Assembly: GCA_028293285.1 (NCBI GenBank)
Contig: JAQGPC010000153.1
Location: 1 to 54,932, forward strand
DNA length: 54,932 nucleotides
Reading direction: 5' to 3'
Source of the DNA: Pedosphaera sp.
Lineage (GTDB): Bacteria > Verrucomicrobiota > Verrucomicrobiia > Limisphaerales > Pedosphaeraceae
Made by a program: the position numbers and the translations under genes. The notes under the pieces are model-generated. The model was not told the origin of the DNA, searched no databases, and worked only from the letters and a program-made list of their open reading frames with translations. Shown in pieces: positions 23,840-32,866 of the stretch. Within the stretch, counting starts at the first letter, position 1. Each line of letters starts with the position of its first letter.

Positions 23840-26395
23840 ATGATGAAAACATTACTCCCGGTCTGCGCGATGGTGTTTATTTGCCTGGCCGCATTGGCGC
23901 AAAATTCCTACGTGAATTTTGAGGGCAAACAAACCAGTCCCGTGCGCCTCTCGCCGGATGGGACCCGATTGTTTGCCGTGAACACGCCGGATGCGCGACT
24001 TTCGGTTTTTGATGTGTCGCATCCTTCAAACCCGGCATTGATTGCGGAGATACCAGTGGGCGTTGAGCCGGTTTCGGCAAGCCCGCGCACCGCAGACGAG
24101 GTTTGGGTGGTGAATGAAGTGTCGGACAGCATCAGCATCGTGTCGGTTTCGCAACGGATCGTGACGGACACGCTTTATGTGAAGGATGAACCGGCGGACG
24201 TGGTGTTCGCGGGTGGCCGCGCGTTTGTCACCGCCGCGCGACGGAATCAAATCCTCGTTTTCGACGCCACGAACCATATCCAACTTGCCGCCATTCCGCT
24301 CGCTGGAGAAAATCCCCGCGCGATGGCGGTCAATACGAATGGAACGAAGGTGTATGCCGCCTTTGCGTTGTCGGGAAACCATACGACGCTTGTCCCCGCC
24401 AACAATGCTCCGCCGCAGCCGCCGCCAACCAACACCAATCTGCCAGCACCGCCCCAAGTCAGCCTGATCATTGATGCCTACAATCCCGGAACGAACAACG
24501 TGCCGTACACCATGCCGGATAATGACGTCGTGGAGATTGACGTGGCGACGATGAGCGTCACGCGTTATTTCACCAATGTGGGCACGGTCAACCTGGGCAT
24601 TGCCGTGCGCCCAGGAAGCGGTGAGCTTTACGTGGCCAACACGGATGCACGCAACCTGGTGCATTTTGAGCCGGGCGTGCGCGGACACATCGTCGATAAC
24701 CGCATCACGCGCATCAATACCACGAGCGGTGCTGCGACCTATTTCGATTTAAATCCCGGCATCAACTATGCCACATTGCCTAATCTTCCCGCGAAGACGA
24801 ACGCGCTCGCGCAACCCACGGCGATTGTTTTCAATCCCAGCGGTAATTCTCTGTATGTGGCGGCGTTTGGCACCGACCGCATTGCGCGGGTGGACCCGAA
24901 TGGAAATATCCTGGCGCGCATCGAGCTTGGCGGAGCGGTCGGCTCGGCAGTGGATCCCCGAAACAAGCGGGGCCCGCGAGGATTGGCGCTGAATGCGAAC
25001 ACGCAACGGTTGTATGTTCTCAATCGCATTTCCAACACGATTTGCATCATCGACAGTTCGAACGACACCGTGTTGAAGGAATTGCCGGTGGGTAGTTACG
25101 ATCCGACGCCGTCATTCGTCCGCAACGGGCGGGGCTTTCTTTATGATGCGCGCCTTTCCGGCAACGGCACGGCCTCCTGCGCCGCCTGTCATGTTGATGC
25201 GGAAATGGACCTGCTCGCGTGGGACTTGGGCGATCCCAATGGCAGCATGGTGACGGTCACCAACAGCGGAGTTCCGGGGAATCCGTTGTTTACAAATAAT
25301 ACGTTTCAATTGCATCCGATGAAAGGGCCGATGACCACGCAGACGTTGCGGGGTCTCTCCGGGCTTGAACCATTCCATTGGCGGGGTGATCGAACCAATT
25401 TCGCGCACTTCAACGGCGCCTTTGGCAGCTTGCTGGGAGGGTCGCCACTCAGCAGCACCGATATGGCGGAGTATCTCGGTTTCGCCACCAACATCACGTT
25501 CCAGCCCAATCCCAATCAAAATCTCGACCGGACTTACCCCACCAATTTCGCCGGAGGAAATGCCGTAGCCGGGCGGAATACGTACCTGAACGACACCTAT
25601 CAGCCCTTTTTGACCTGCAATACCTGCCACGCGGCAAATCCGGGTCCGGGCTCGAATCGCCAGCTCATCGCCGGGGCTGCGCTTCAAGAATCTCAGCCGT
25701 TTAAAGTGCCGCAACTGCGCGCCATTTATCAGAAATTAAACTTCAACAATAAATCGGGGGCCAGCAGCGCCGGGGGATTTGGGATTACGCATGATGGCAC
25801 AGACCCGACACTTACCAATTTTCTTTCGCGGCCGGTCTTTGGGACTTTTGCCAATGACACCGTCAGGAAAGCCAACCTGAATGCCTTTGTGCAGTGCTTT
25901 GATACCGGCACGGCACCGGCGGTCGGCTACACGCGGACCCTGGTGGCTGCCAATATTAATACCACCAGCATTTCCAACGATTGGACATTGCTCGAAAGCC
26001 AGGCTGCGGCTGCGAACATAGATTTGATGGTTAAAGGAACCATTGATGGACAACTCCACGGGTTGCTCTATCAACCTATCTCGTCGAATTATCGCGTGGA
26101 CTCAACGAACGCAACTCCCCTGACGCGCGCACAACTGAAGGCCAAGGTTCTGGCCGGCGATACGCTCAATCTGGTGGGGGTGCCGCCGGGATCAGGAACC
26201 CGCATGGCGCTGGACCGCAATCTGGACGGTGTGCTGGATGGTGATGTGCCCGCACCCAAGTTACAGGTTGCCCAAGCTGCGAACGGCACGGTGATTAACT
26301 GGCCATATAGCGCAGCCGGTTATGTGCTTGAAGCAACTCCAAGCCTTTCCTCTCCGTCATGGACGATTGTGACTGCTCCAGTGGAGAGATCGTGA
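23840..26395 (+). CDS. Secreted YVTN-type beta-propeller protein with two c-type haem sites; 3' end frameshifted
   Basis: Exported protein of about 850 residues. From Met at 23840 it has a signal peptide ('TLLPVCAMVFICLAALAQ'); an upstream in-frame Met at 23777 adds 21 polar residues and would bury the signal. The first ~430 residues form a seven-bladed-type propeller ('RLSPDGTRLFAVNTPDARLSVFD', 'GTDRIARVDPNG'). A di-haem cytochrome c region follows, with CAACH at about residue 447 and CNTCH at about 593, as in MauG/cytochrome-peroxidase relatives. The C terminus 'LEATPSLSSPSWTIVTAPVE' is the start of the sorting/adhesion module seen in neighbours, but a 2-base insertion cuts it to 'RS'. The other frame completes it to 26463 ('..KFYRLHLP'). 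Confidence 0.8.
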   Translation: MMKTLLPVCAMVFICLAALAQNSYVNFEGKQTSPVRLSPDGTRLFAVNTPDARLSVFDVSHPSNPALIAEIPVGVEPVSASPRTADEVWVVNEVSDSISIVSVSQRIVTDTLYVKDEPADVVFAGGRAFVTAARRNQILVFDATNHIQLAAIPLAGENPRAMAVNTNGTKVYAAFALSGNHTTLVPANNAPPQPPPTNTNLPAPPQVSLIIDAYNPGTNNVPYTMPDNDVVEIDVATMSVTRYFTNVGTVNLGIAVRPGSGELYVANTDARNLVHFEPGVRGHIVDNRITRINTTSGAATYFDLNPGINYATLPNLPAKTNALAQPTAIVFNPSGNSLYVAAFGTDRIARVDPNGNILARIELGGAVGSAVDPRNKRGPRGLALNANTQRLYVLNRISNTICIIDSSNDTVLKELPVGSYDPTPSFVRNGRGFLYDARLSGNGTASCAACHVDAEMDLLAWDLGDPNGSMVTVTNSGVPGNPLFTNNTFQLHPMKGPMTTQTLRGLSGLEPFHWRGDRTNFAHFNGAFGSLLGGSPLSSTDMAEYLGFATNITFQPNPNQNLDRTYPTNFAGGNAVAGRNTYLNDTYQPFLTCNTCHAANPGPGSNRQLIAGAALQESQPFKVPQLRAIYQKLNFNNKSGASSAGGFGITHDGTDPTLTNFLSRPVFGTFANDTVRKANLNAFVQCFDTGTAPAVGYTRTLVAANINTTSISNDWTLLESQAAAANIDLMVKGTIDGQLHGLLYQPISSNYRVDSTNATPLTRAQLKAKVLAGDTLNLVGVPPGSGTRMALDRNLDGVLDGDVPAPKLQVAQAANGTVINWPYSAAGYVLEATPSLSSPSWTIVTAPVERS

Positions 26396-26561
26396 ACAGC
26401 CAGAACATCCTGACGAACGGGACGGTCAGTAATGTCAAATTCTACCGCTTGCATCTCCCGTGATGACGCCTTGTCAGGAAATTTTTGTCCCTGATGTGGT
26501 TTAGTCATTGCTGAGAACGATTCCCTACGATGGTAATTTCACCAACTCCAACGGGTGGCAA

Positions 26562-26637
26562 GTCGTTCTGTGTCGCTCCTAACGATGCTTAACATCCATG
26601 TAGTGACGGGCGAGCTATAAACATGTCGGCCCTACGG
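26562..26637 (+). repeat. MITE-like element, copy C (left end missing)
   Basis: Interior motif GTGTCGCTCCTAACG..GCTTAACAT and the right terminal repeat CTATAAACATGTCGGCCCTA.. (26615-26637) match copies A and B. The left terminal repeat is not found. It lies in the gap between the propeller gene and a receiver gene. Confidence 0.7.
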
Positions 26638-26698
26638 GCCTTACTGCCAAGCATGCGTCTTGATACGCGCGCGTGTTGGTGAAAATACTTTTGACGAA

Positions 26699-27163
26699 TC
26701 AGAAAGTAGCGGATGTTTCTTCGGACGGTTCGCGGGGATAGAGTTTGCGGGCGCGCCAGGTTTCGTGGAGGTCGCGGAGGCTTTCGGCGAGGTCGCCGAC
26801 TTTGAATTGTTTGATGACAAAATTATTCGCGCCGAGTTTGTAAGAGCCAAGGGTGTCGTGGATTTTGTCGGAGGCGCTCAGCACCAGAATGAGCAGATGG
26901 TCCATGGCGGGTTGTTCGCGAATCCATTTGATGAGGTCCATGCCGGGGACGTTCGGCAGGTTCAAATCAATGACGACAAGATACGGAAAGGGATGGGCCG
27001 CGCGTTCGCTGTACGGGGCCACGCCGCTCAGGTAAAAAAACGCGGCGGAAACCTGCTCCACCACGTCCACCGTGGCTTCGGGACGGGCAATTCGCAGCGC
27101 CTTTTGAAAGAGAATGGCGTCGATGGCATTGTCTTCGACCAATAAGATGTGCTGCGACTGCAT
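26699..27163 (-). CDS. Receiver-only response regulator (Rcp1/CheY-like)
   Basis: A stand-alone phospho-acceptor protein of about 154 residues. Starting at Met 27163 it reads 'SQHILLVEDNAIDAILFQKAL'. Asp66 in 'YLVVIDLNLPNVPGMDLI' is the phosphorylation site, 'LILVLSAS' carries the switch Ser/Thr and 'VIKQF' the conserved Lys. The insert before the phosphorylation strand and the 'DLNLP' wording fit the Rcp1 group that pairs with phytochrome-like or hybrid kinases, usually without a DNA-binding domain. No kinase lies nearby. An upstream start (27217) would add 18 unconserved residues. It is divergent from pta. Confidence 0.85.
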   Translation of the reverse strand: MQSQHILLVEDNAIDAILFQKALRIARPEATVDVVEQVSAAFFYLSGVAPYSERAAHPFPYLVVIDLNLPNVPGMDLIKWIREQPAMDHLLILVLSASDKIHDTLGSYKLGANNFVIKQFKVGDLAESLRDLHETWRARKLYPREPSEETSATF

Positions 27164-27360
27164 TACGCCTGAAATATTGGAGGCATGCCGCTGTCTGGCA
27201 AGGGAAACTTTGCGCATGACAAATATTTAATGGTGGATAAGGAGTATCAGCAGATAGGAAAAGCGGAACATTGGATCCCTGGCACCGTAACCTCTCCCTT
27301 TTTGGAAAGGGAGAAGAGTTAATGGCAGACTCGTGTTTATTTCCCTCAACGTAATATTCA

Positions 27361-27391
27361 GCTTGAAGCGGCATGAATGCCGCGCTCCGGT
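27361..27391. repeat. Short dispersed palindromic repeat
   Basis: GAAGCGGCATGAATGCCGCG.. contains a perfect GCGGCAT-ga-ATGCCGC hairpin (27368-27383) followed by GCTCCGGT. A close relative (GAAGCGGCAGGAATGCCCGC..) lies at 45050-45075. It occurs in the shared upstream region of the receiver gene and pta. Confidence 0.55.
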
Positions 27392-27447
27392 GAACAAAGA
27401 CGCCGTTTGCATTTGCAGTTTGGGCCATTGTCCGCTACTTAACTCCC

Positions 27448-28500
27448 ATGCGATTTATCGGCAGTGTCATCGAAAAATTACAGCGCCATCCCAAGCGGAT
27501 TGTTTTTCCGGAAGGGGCGGAACCGCGCGTGCTCCAGGCGGCCCGCCAATTCCATTCGTTGCGGCTCGGCGTGCCGATTCTTTTGGGCAATCGCACGAAG
27601 ATCAAAGAGGCGGCACAAAGTTTAAATGTTTCACTGGAAGGTGTCCGCATCATCAATCCGGCGGAGAGCGAAGACCTGGATAGTTTTGCGCATCGTTTCG
27701 AATCGTTGCGGCGCCTGAAGGGGCTTAAATCGCATGAGGCGCGTGAAGCGATGCTGCTGCCGAATTATTACGGCGCGATGATGGTGGCGATGCATCAGGC
27801 GGATGGATTGGTATCCGGCACCAATCAAACCACCGGTAGCGTGCTGCGGCCGATGTTTCAAATCATCAAGGTCGCGCCAACCACCACGACGGCTTCCAGT
27901 TGCATGGTCATGGAGGTCGAAGACACGCGCTTCGGTGAAAACGGCACGCTGTTCATGGCGGATTGCGGCGTGATTCCCGATCCAACGGTGGAACAACTCG
28001 CGGACATTGCGATTTCCACCGCGCAACTCGCGCGTCAAATCATGGGCACGCCCCCGCGCATCGCCCTGCTCTCTTTCTCAACGAAAGGCAGTGCCACGCA
28101 TCCTTCGATTGGTAAGGTGCAAGCTGCGACCGCACTCGCCGTGAAGAAAGCCAAGGAACAAAAATTAGAGGCGGATTTCGATGGCGAACTTCAGGTGGAT
28201 GCCGCGCTGGTTCCAGAGATTGCGATTCGCAAACTCCCCGACAGCAAAGTTGCCGGACGCGCGACGGTGTTGATTTTTCCGGACCTTAACTCGGGCAATA
28301 TCGCGAGCAAATTGATTCAACACGTTGCCCGCGCGAATGCGTATGGACAGATTCTACTCGGCTTGGATCGTCCGGCGGCTGATGTCTCTCGCGGCTCCAA
28401 TGCCCACGACATTCTCGGCGTGGCTGCCATCGTCGGCCTGCAATCGATCGAATATACCAAACTTTATCCTGGTGCTGGCGACAAGCTGCCCGGCGAATGA
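27448..28500 (+). CDS. pta: Phosphate acetyltransferase, catalytic-domain form
   Basis: Interconverts acetyl-CoA and acetyl phosphate in the Pta-AckA route. It has 350 residues, the short class I form. Seen motifs: 'PKRIVFPEGAEPRVLQAA', 'YYGAMMVAMHQADGLVSG' with the Thr-rich 'SVLRPMFQIIKVAP', 'GTLFMADCGVIPDPT', 'ALLSFSTKGSA' and 'DGELQVDAALVPEIA'. It is followed after 52 bases by a BioD-like/DRTGG gene, which in long Pta proteins is the N-terminal half. No ackA is in the window. A related phosphate butyryltransferase cannot be fully excluded, but the SGTNQTTGSVLRP segment favours Pta. Confidence 0.92.
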   Translation: MRFIGSVIEKLQRHPKRIVFPEGAEPRVLQAARQFHSLRLGVPILLGNRTKIKEAAQSLNVSLEGVRIINPAESEDLDSFAHRFESLRRLKGLKSHEAREAMLLPNYYGAMMVAMHQADGLVSGTNQTTGSVLRPMFQIIKVAPTTTTASSCMVMEVEDTRFGENGTLFMADCGVIPDPTVEQLADIAISTAQLARQIMGTPPRIALLSFSTKGSATHPSIGKVQAATALAVKKAKEQKLEADFDGELQVDAALVPEIAIRKLPDSKVAGRATVLIFPDLNSGNIASKLIQHVARANAYGQILLGLDRPAADVSRGSNAHDILGVAAIVGLQSIEYTKLYPGAGDKLPGE

Positions 28501-28552
28501 TTGAATCTTAAATTTTTCTCAGACTAAAATCAGCATTCACACGACCTGATTA

Positions 28553-29647
28553 ATGAACACGACCACTCCCCGCGTCTTTATCGCCGCCACGCGACAGAAT
28601 GATGGCAAGACGACAACTTCGCTTGGGCTGATTGCCGCGTTGCAAAAGCATTATCCGCGCATTGGTTACATCAAGCCAGTTGGGCAAAGATTTATTGAAA
28701 TTGAAGAACAGAAGATTGATGAAGACACGGTGTTGATGGACAGTGTTTTCAGCTTGAACTGCCCGCTGGTGGATATGAGCCCTATCGCCGTAGAGCCAGA
28801 TTTCACGCGCAAGTATTTGCAGTCTTCCAATAACGAGGCATTGGTCAGAAAGATCCAGAAGGCGTTCGACCGCGTGGCATGGGAAAAGGAATTTGTGCTT
28901 TGCGAAGGTTCAGGTCATGCGGGTGTGGGGTCAGTTTTTGATTTGTCCAACGCGCAAGTTGCGAAAACCTTGGGAGCGAAAGTCATTATTGTGACGCAGG
29001 GCGGCATTGGCAAACCGATTGATGAAGTCGCATTGAACCAGGCGTTGTTTGAGAAGGAAGGCGTTGAAATTATCGGGGTGATTCTGAACAAAGTGATGGG
29101 GTCGAAGATTGATTACATCACCGAGTTCGCGACGCGTGGCCTCAAGCGCAAGGGATTGGAATTGCTCGGCGTAATTCCGCACCAGAGTGTGTTGTCCAGC
29201 CCGACGTTGGATTGCATCCGCGCGGAATTGAGCGCGGAAATGTTGAACCAGACTAACCAGTTGGAAAATTTGGTGGAAGACGTAGTGGTGGGGGCCATGG
29301 GCGCGCATAACGCCATGAGTTTCTTCAAGCGTGGCGTGTTGTTGATTACGCCGGGAGATCGTGAGGACATTATTCTTTCCGCGTGCACGAGTATTGAAGG
29401 CCAGGGCAAGGATGGCATGGCGGGAATTATTCTTACTGGCAATCTCCGCCCTAATCCCAGTGTGCTTAAAGTGATTCGCTCAATGCCCATCCCGGTGATG
29501 CTCTCAACGGAAGACAGTTATCAAGTCGCGTCAAAGGTGCATGACTTGACGGTGAAGACGCGTCCCGGCGATGCGCAGAAAATCACGCTCATCCGTGATC
29601 TCATCGCTAAAAATGTCGATGTCAAAAAAATCCTGGAATCTCTCTGA
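28553..29647 (+). CDS. BioD-like P-loop protein with DRTGG domain (Pta regulatory-type)
   Basis: A 364-residue protein equal to the N-terminal half of long phosphotransacetylases. Residues 1-230 are a dethiobiotin-synthetase-like NTPase fold with a modified P-loop 'AATRQNDGKTTTSLGL', 'EGSGHAGVGSVFDLSNAQVA' and 'GVILNKVMG'. The DRTGG domain follows (about 240-350) from 'VVVGAMGAHNAMSFFKRGVLLITPGDRED' to 'IPVMLSTEDSYQVASKV'. In E. coli Pta this part has a regulatory, structural role. Its position right after pta suggests a split version acting with that protein. Free-standing members are often annotated only as DRTGG proteins. Confidence 0.88.
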   Translation: MNTTTPRVFIAATRQNDGKTTTSLGLIAALQKHYPRIGYIKPVGQRFIEIEEQKIDEDTVLMDSVFSLNCPLVDMSPIAVEPDFTRKYLQSSNNEALVRKIQKAFDRVAWEKEFVLCEGSGHAGVGSVFDLSNAQVAKTLGAKVIIVTQGGIGKPIDEVALNQALFEKEGVEIIGVILNKVMGSKIDYITEFATRGLKRKGLELLGVIPHQSVLSSPTLDCIRAELSAEMLNQTNQLENLVEDVVVGAMGAHNAMSFFKRGVLLITPGDREDIILSACTSIEGQGKDGMAGIILTGNLRPNPSVLKVIRSMPIPVMLSTEDSYQVASKVHDLTVKTRPGDAQKITLIRDLIAKNVDVKKILESL

Positions 29648-29648
29648 T

Positions 29649-30743
29649 ATGTCCTCTCCTTTGTCACTCAATCCAGTGCTGCAACACCTGCCGGTCTATG
29701 TGCCGGGTCGGCCCATCGAAGAAGTGGCCCGTGAAGTCGGCCTTCCGGCAGCGGACATTATCAAGTTGGCCTCGAACGAAAATCCGCTCGGCCCCTCGCC
29801 CGCGGCACTGGCTGCGATGCAACATGCCATTACCCATTTGCATCTCTATCCCGATGGCAACGCGTTTTATCTGAAACAGAAGCTCGCGGAGAAACTCGGC
29901 GCTGCACCAACGAATTTAATTCTCGGCAACGGCTCAAATGAGATCATCGAATTCGTGGGCCACGCTTTGATGTCGCCTGGTTCGGATGTGGTGGTTTCGC
30001 AATATTGTTTCGCGATTTATCCAATCATTGCGAAATTGTTTGGGGCGAATGTCATCACTGTGCCAGCGAAGAATTATGGCCATGACTTACCAGCAATGCT
30101 GGCTGCCATCACGCCAAAGACAAAAGTTATTTTTGTAGCAAACCCGAATAATCCGACCGGCACACTTGCGCCGCGCGAAGATGTGGTTCGTTTGGTCAAT
30201 GAAGTCCCTGACCATGTGCTGCTCGTCATGGATGAGGCTTATATTGAATTCCTCGAGCAACCCGTGGACCTGCTACCGCTGATTCGGCGTGGAGAAAAAC
30301 CGAATCTTCTCATCATGCGGACGTTCTCAAAAATATTTGGCCTCGCGGGATTGCGTCTCGGCTATGGCATTGGACAACCGGAATTGATTGCCGCATTGGA
30401 GAAAGTCCGGCAGCCATTTAATATTAATTCAATTGCACAAGCAGGCGCGCTGGCTGCGCTTGATGATTCCGAACACATGCGCAAGACGCGCTTGAACAAT
30501 GCGCAGGGATTGCAATTCTTCGAATTGGCAATGCGCCAGATGGGATTGGAATATATTCCTTCGGCGGCGAATTTTATTCTCGTGCGCGTGAAGGATGGAC
30601 AACGTGTGTTCAACGAATTGCAGAAGCAAGGGGTGATTATCCGTCCCCTGGGTGGGTATCAATTGCCGGAGTGGATTCGCATCTCGATTGGAACCGCGCA
30701 GGAGAACAGTCGGTGCTTGGTCGCGCTTAAAAAAATTTTATGA
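29649..30743 (+). CDS. hisC: Histidinol-phosphate aminotransferase
   Basis: PLP enzyme of histidine biosynthesis (step 7), which can also serve aromatic amino acids. It has 364 residues from the ATG at 29649, which lies one base after the previous stop; the longer frame from 29571 overlaps that gene and is rejected. Conserved parts: 'IIKLASNENPLGPSPAALAAM', 'YPDGNAFYLKQKLAEKLG', 'NPNNPTG', 'VMDEAYIEF', the PLP-lysine segment 'RTFSKIFGLAGLRLGYG' and 'GVIIRPLGGYQLPEWIRISIGT'. Close spacing suggests co-transcription with the two genes upstream. Substrate specificity within the HisC family is assumed. Confidence 0.93.
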   Translation: MSSPLSLNPVLQHLPVYVPGRPIEEVAREVGLPAADIIKLASNENPLGPSPAALAAMQHAITHLHLYPDGNAFYLKQKLAEKLGAAPTNLILGNGSNEIIEFVGHALMSPGSDVVVSQYCFAIYPIIAKLFGANVITVPAKNYGHDLPAMLAAITPKTKVIFVANPNNPTGTLAPREDVVRLVNEVPDHVLLVMDEAYIEFLEQPVDLLPLIRRGEKPNLLIMRTFSKIFGLAGLRLGYGIGQPELIAALEKVRQPFNINSIAQAGALAALDDSEHMRKTRLNNAQGLQFFELAMRQMGLEYIPSAANFILVRVKDGQRVFNELQKQGVIIRPLGGYQLPEWIRISIGTAQENSRCLVALKKIL

Positions 30744-30748
30744 ATTTA

Positions 30749-30772
30749 TGTAACCCTAAAAAAGGGGTTACA
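30749..30772. terminator. Hairpin between hisC and argA
   Basis: TGTAACCC-taaaaaag-GGGTTACA forms an 8-bp perfect stem 5 bases after the hisC stop. No clear T-run follows on the plus strand. It may be a weak terminator, an mRNA-stabilising stem or an operator; its symmetry allows any of these. Confidence 0.4.
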
Positions 30773-30844
30773 ATTTAGTTGAATCCTTGCCAAAACCGAT
30801 TACTTATCAGGTTAGCGATTTAGAATAACTGATCAGAACTTACT

Positions 30845-32161
30845 GTGAAACCCACTGACCTGCGGGGCATCCTGCAATACATTCCACGCTTTCGGGAAAA
30901 GACGTTCATTGTCAGCGTGGATGGCGCCATCATCACCGACGAAAATTTTGCGAATATCCTGCTGGATATTGCGGTGCTGCGCTCACTGAACATTCGCGTC
31001 GTTCTCGCGCACGGAGCAGCGGCCCAAGTCAAGGCGCTTGCCGAACAACAACATGTCCAGGCCTCTGATCTCGAAGGCAGTGGCATTACCGATGCGGAAA
31101 CATTGAAGCTCGCGCTCACAGCGGCCAACCGGTTGACGCACGAAATCCTTGAAGGGCTTTCGGCGCACGATCTGCGCGCAGCGGCTACGAATGCGATCAT
31201 TGCACATCCACTGGGAATCATCCAGGGCGTGGACCATTTATTTACTGGAAAAGTCGAGCGGGTGGATGTGGAACTGTTGCAGACGTTGCTCGCGCAAGGA
31301 ATTGTTCCAGTGATTCCGCCGCTCGGCTTTGATGGCGATGGCAAAACTTATCGCGTTAATTCGGATAGCGTGGCGGTGGCGGTGGCGGATGCGTTGAAGG
31401 CGATCAAGTTGATTTTTATCACCACCCATGACGGCTTGGTTTATCAAGGGCAACTTATTCGCCAGATACTTGTTGGCGATTTGAATGCCTTGACGAACAA
31501 GGCAGGTTTTCCGCCGGAAATTGTTTCGAAGGCAAGGAATGCAGTGGCAGCTTGTACCGCCGGAGTGCAGCGGGTGCATATTATTAATGGTCTCGTAGAT
31601 GAAGGATTACTCGCAGAAGTTTTTTCGAATGAAGGCATCGGCACGCTGGTTTATGCCAATGAATATCAGCAAATCCGGCCCGCGAAAAAGAAGGATATTC
31701 GAAGCATCCAGATATTGACCAAAGGCTCGGTGGAAACTTCCGAGTTGGTGAAGCGCACCCGCGCGATGATCGAGAAACAACTGAACGATTATTATATCTT
31801 TGAAATTGATAAGAATCCCGTGGCTTGCGTAGCGTTGCACACGTATCCGGAATTCAAGAAGGGTGAATTGGCATGTCTCTATGTGAGTCCTTCGCATGAG
31901 AATCAAGGCATTGGGAAGAAGCTGATTCAATACATCGAAAAGCGGGCTTTCGATTTGGGATTGAGCGAACTGTTAACGCTCTCGACGCAGGCCTTTACTT
32001 ATTTTCAATCCAAGGCTGGTTTCATTGATGGCACACCGGATGATTTGCCACCCGCACGCCGGGAAAAATATGAGCAGAACAAACGGAATTCCAAAGTGCT
32101 GGTAAAGAAACTGGCCAAACCAACTACTCCCATTGCGGTCAGCACCACTACTACCGCATGA
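30845..32161 (+). CDS. argA: Amino-acid N-acetyltransferase (N-acetylglutamate synthase)
   Basis: First step of arginine biosynthesis, acetyl-CoA plus glutamate to N-acetylglutamate. It has 438 residues from a GTG start: an amino-acid-kinase-like domain (about 1-285: 'KTFIVSVDGAIITDENFANIL', 'VVLAHGAAAQV', 'VIPPLGFDGDGKTYRVNSDSVA') and a GNAT domain (about 290-420: 'GELACLYVSPSHENQGIGKKLIQYIE'). This two-domain plan and length match bacterial ArgA. A Pro/Thr-rich tail closes it. It overlaps the following transpeptidase gene by 4 bases (ATGA). No other arg genes are in the window. Confidence 0.93.
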   Translation: MKPTDLRGILQYIPRFREKTFIVSVDGAIITDENFANILLDIAVLRSLNIRVVLAHGAAAQVKALAEQQHVQASDLEGSGITDAETLKLALTAANRLTHEILEGLSAHDLRAAATNAIIAHPLGIIQGVDHLFTGKVERVDVELLQTLLAQGIVPVIPPLGFDGDGKTYRVNSDSVAVAVADALKAIKLIFITTHDGLVYQGQLIRQILVGDLNALTNKAGFPPEIVSKARNAVAACTAGVQRVHIINGLVDEGLLAEVFSNEGIGTLVYANEYQQIRPAKKKDIRSIQILTKGSVETSELVKRTRAMIEKQLNDYYIFEIDKNPVACVALHTYPEFKKGELACLYVSPSHENQGIGKKLIQYIEKRAFDLGLSELLTLSTQAFTYFQSKAGFIDGTPDDLPPARREKYEQNKRNSKVLVKKLAKPTTPIAVSTTTTA

Positions 32162-32724
32162 GCAGCCAGACATGTTTGCCTGGAGGTTTTCTCCGCACGT
32201 GCCAACAGCGGGGCGTGATTCCCACTCGTTTTGTTTTTACAGTCAAGATTGCCACGCAAACTGCGGCGCTCTTTGAGAAATATCCCTATTTCGAAGCCGT
32301 TGCCCCCTGCTCTTTTTATCAGCTTCAAAAAGCTTACCGTTGTTCTACTTCAAAATTTGGCATTGGCTCTGTGGCTGGTTCCAATTGCACGCCATTGGGT
32401 TTGCATCGCATTGCTGAGAAGATTGGCGGCGGGTGGCCGGTGGGAACGGTATTTCGCAGTCGCCGGAGGGTTGGATATACGTGGCAAGAACTGCCGATGG
32501 CTCCGATTACTAATCGTATTCTTTGGCTGGAAGGATTGGAGCCGGGCTTGAATCGCGGTGGCAAGGTGGATACCCATGCACGTTATGTTTATATCCACGG
32601 CACCGGCGATGAACCAACGATCGGGCGTCCAGCGTCACATGGTTGCATTCACCTGGCTGCAAATGATTTGTTGCCGCTTTATGATTTTCTTCCGAGCGGC
32701 ACGCTGGTGTGGATCGCGCGCTGA
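32158..32724 (+). CDS. L,D-transpeptidase (YkuD fold)
   Basis: Cell-wall cross-linking or lipoprotein-attaching enzyme with a catalytic Cys. It has 188 residues. The YkuD signature is present as 'ARYVYIHGTGDEPTIGRPASHGCIHLAANDL', where the Cys of SHGC is the nucleophile and the upstream His of 'IHGT' belongs to the site; the usual Arg/Asn after the Cys is replaced by His. No clean signal peptide is visible at the N terminus ('MSSQTCLPGGFLRTCQQRG'), which is unusual for an envelope enzyme, so export may use another route or start. Its start overlaps the argA stop by 4 bases, so translation is probably coupled. Confidence 0.8.
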   Translation: MSSQTCLPGGFLRTCQQRGVIPTRFVFTVKIATQTAALFEKYPYFEAVAPCSFYQLQKAYRCSTSKFGIGSVAGSNCTPLGLHRIAEKIGGGWPVGTVFRSRRRVGYTWQELPMAPITNRILWLEGLEPGLNRGGKVDTHARYVYIHGTGDEPTIGRPASHGCIHLAANDLLPLYDFLPSGTLVWIAR

Positions 32725-32866
32725 TATGCTTTCCACGATGGGTAAGGCAACCACGATGGGCATTCCGTGTGGATGGGCGATTCGTCGCAGTATTGGAAAT
32801 CCCGCCTGTTGCCTCGCCGGAGACGGCGGTAAAAGTTACGGTTGCGGCTGAAATAAAGGGAAAGAA

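Noticed and set aside
32725-32866. A possible small gene between the L,D-transpeptidase and the two-helix membrane protein
   Set aside because: Short open stretches exist in more than one frame, but none has a ribosome-binding site or recognisable features.
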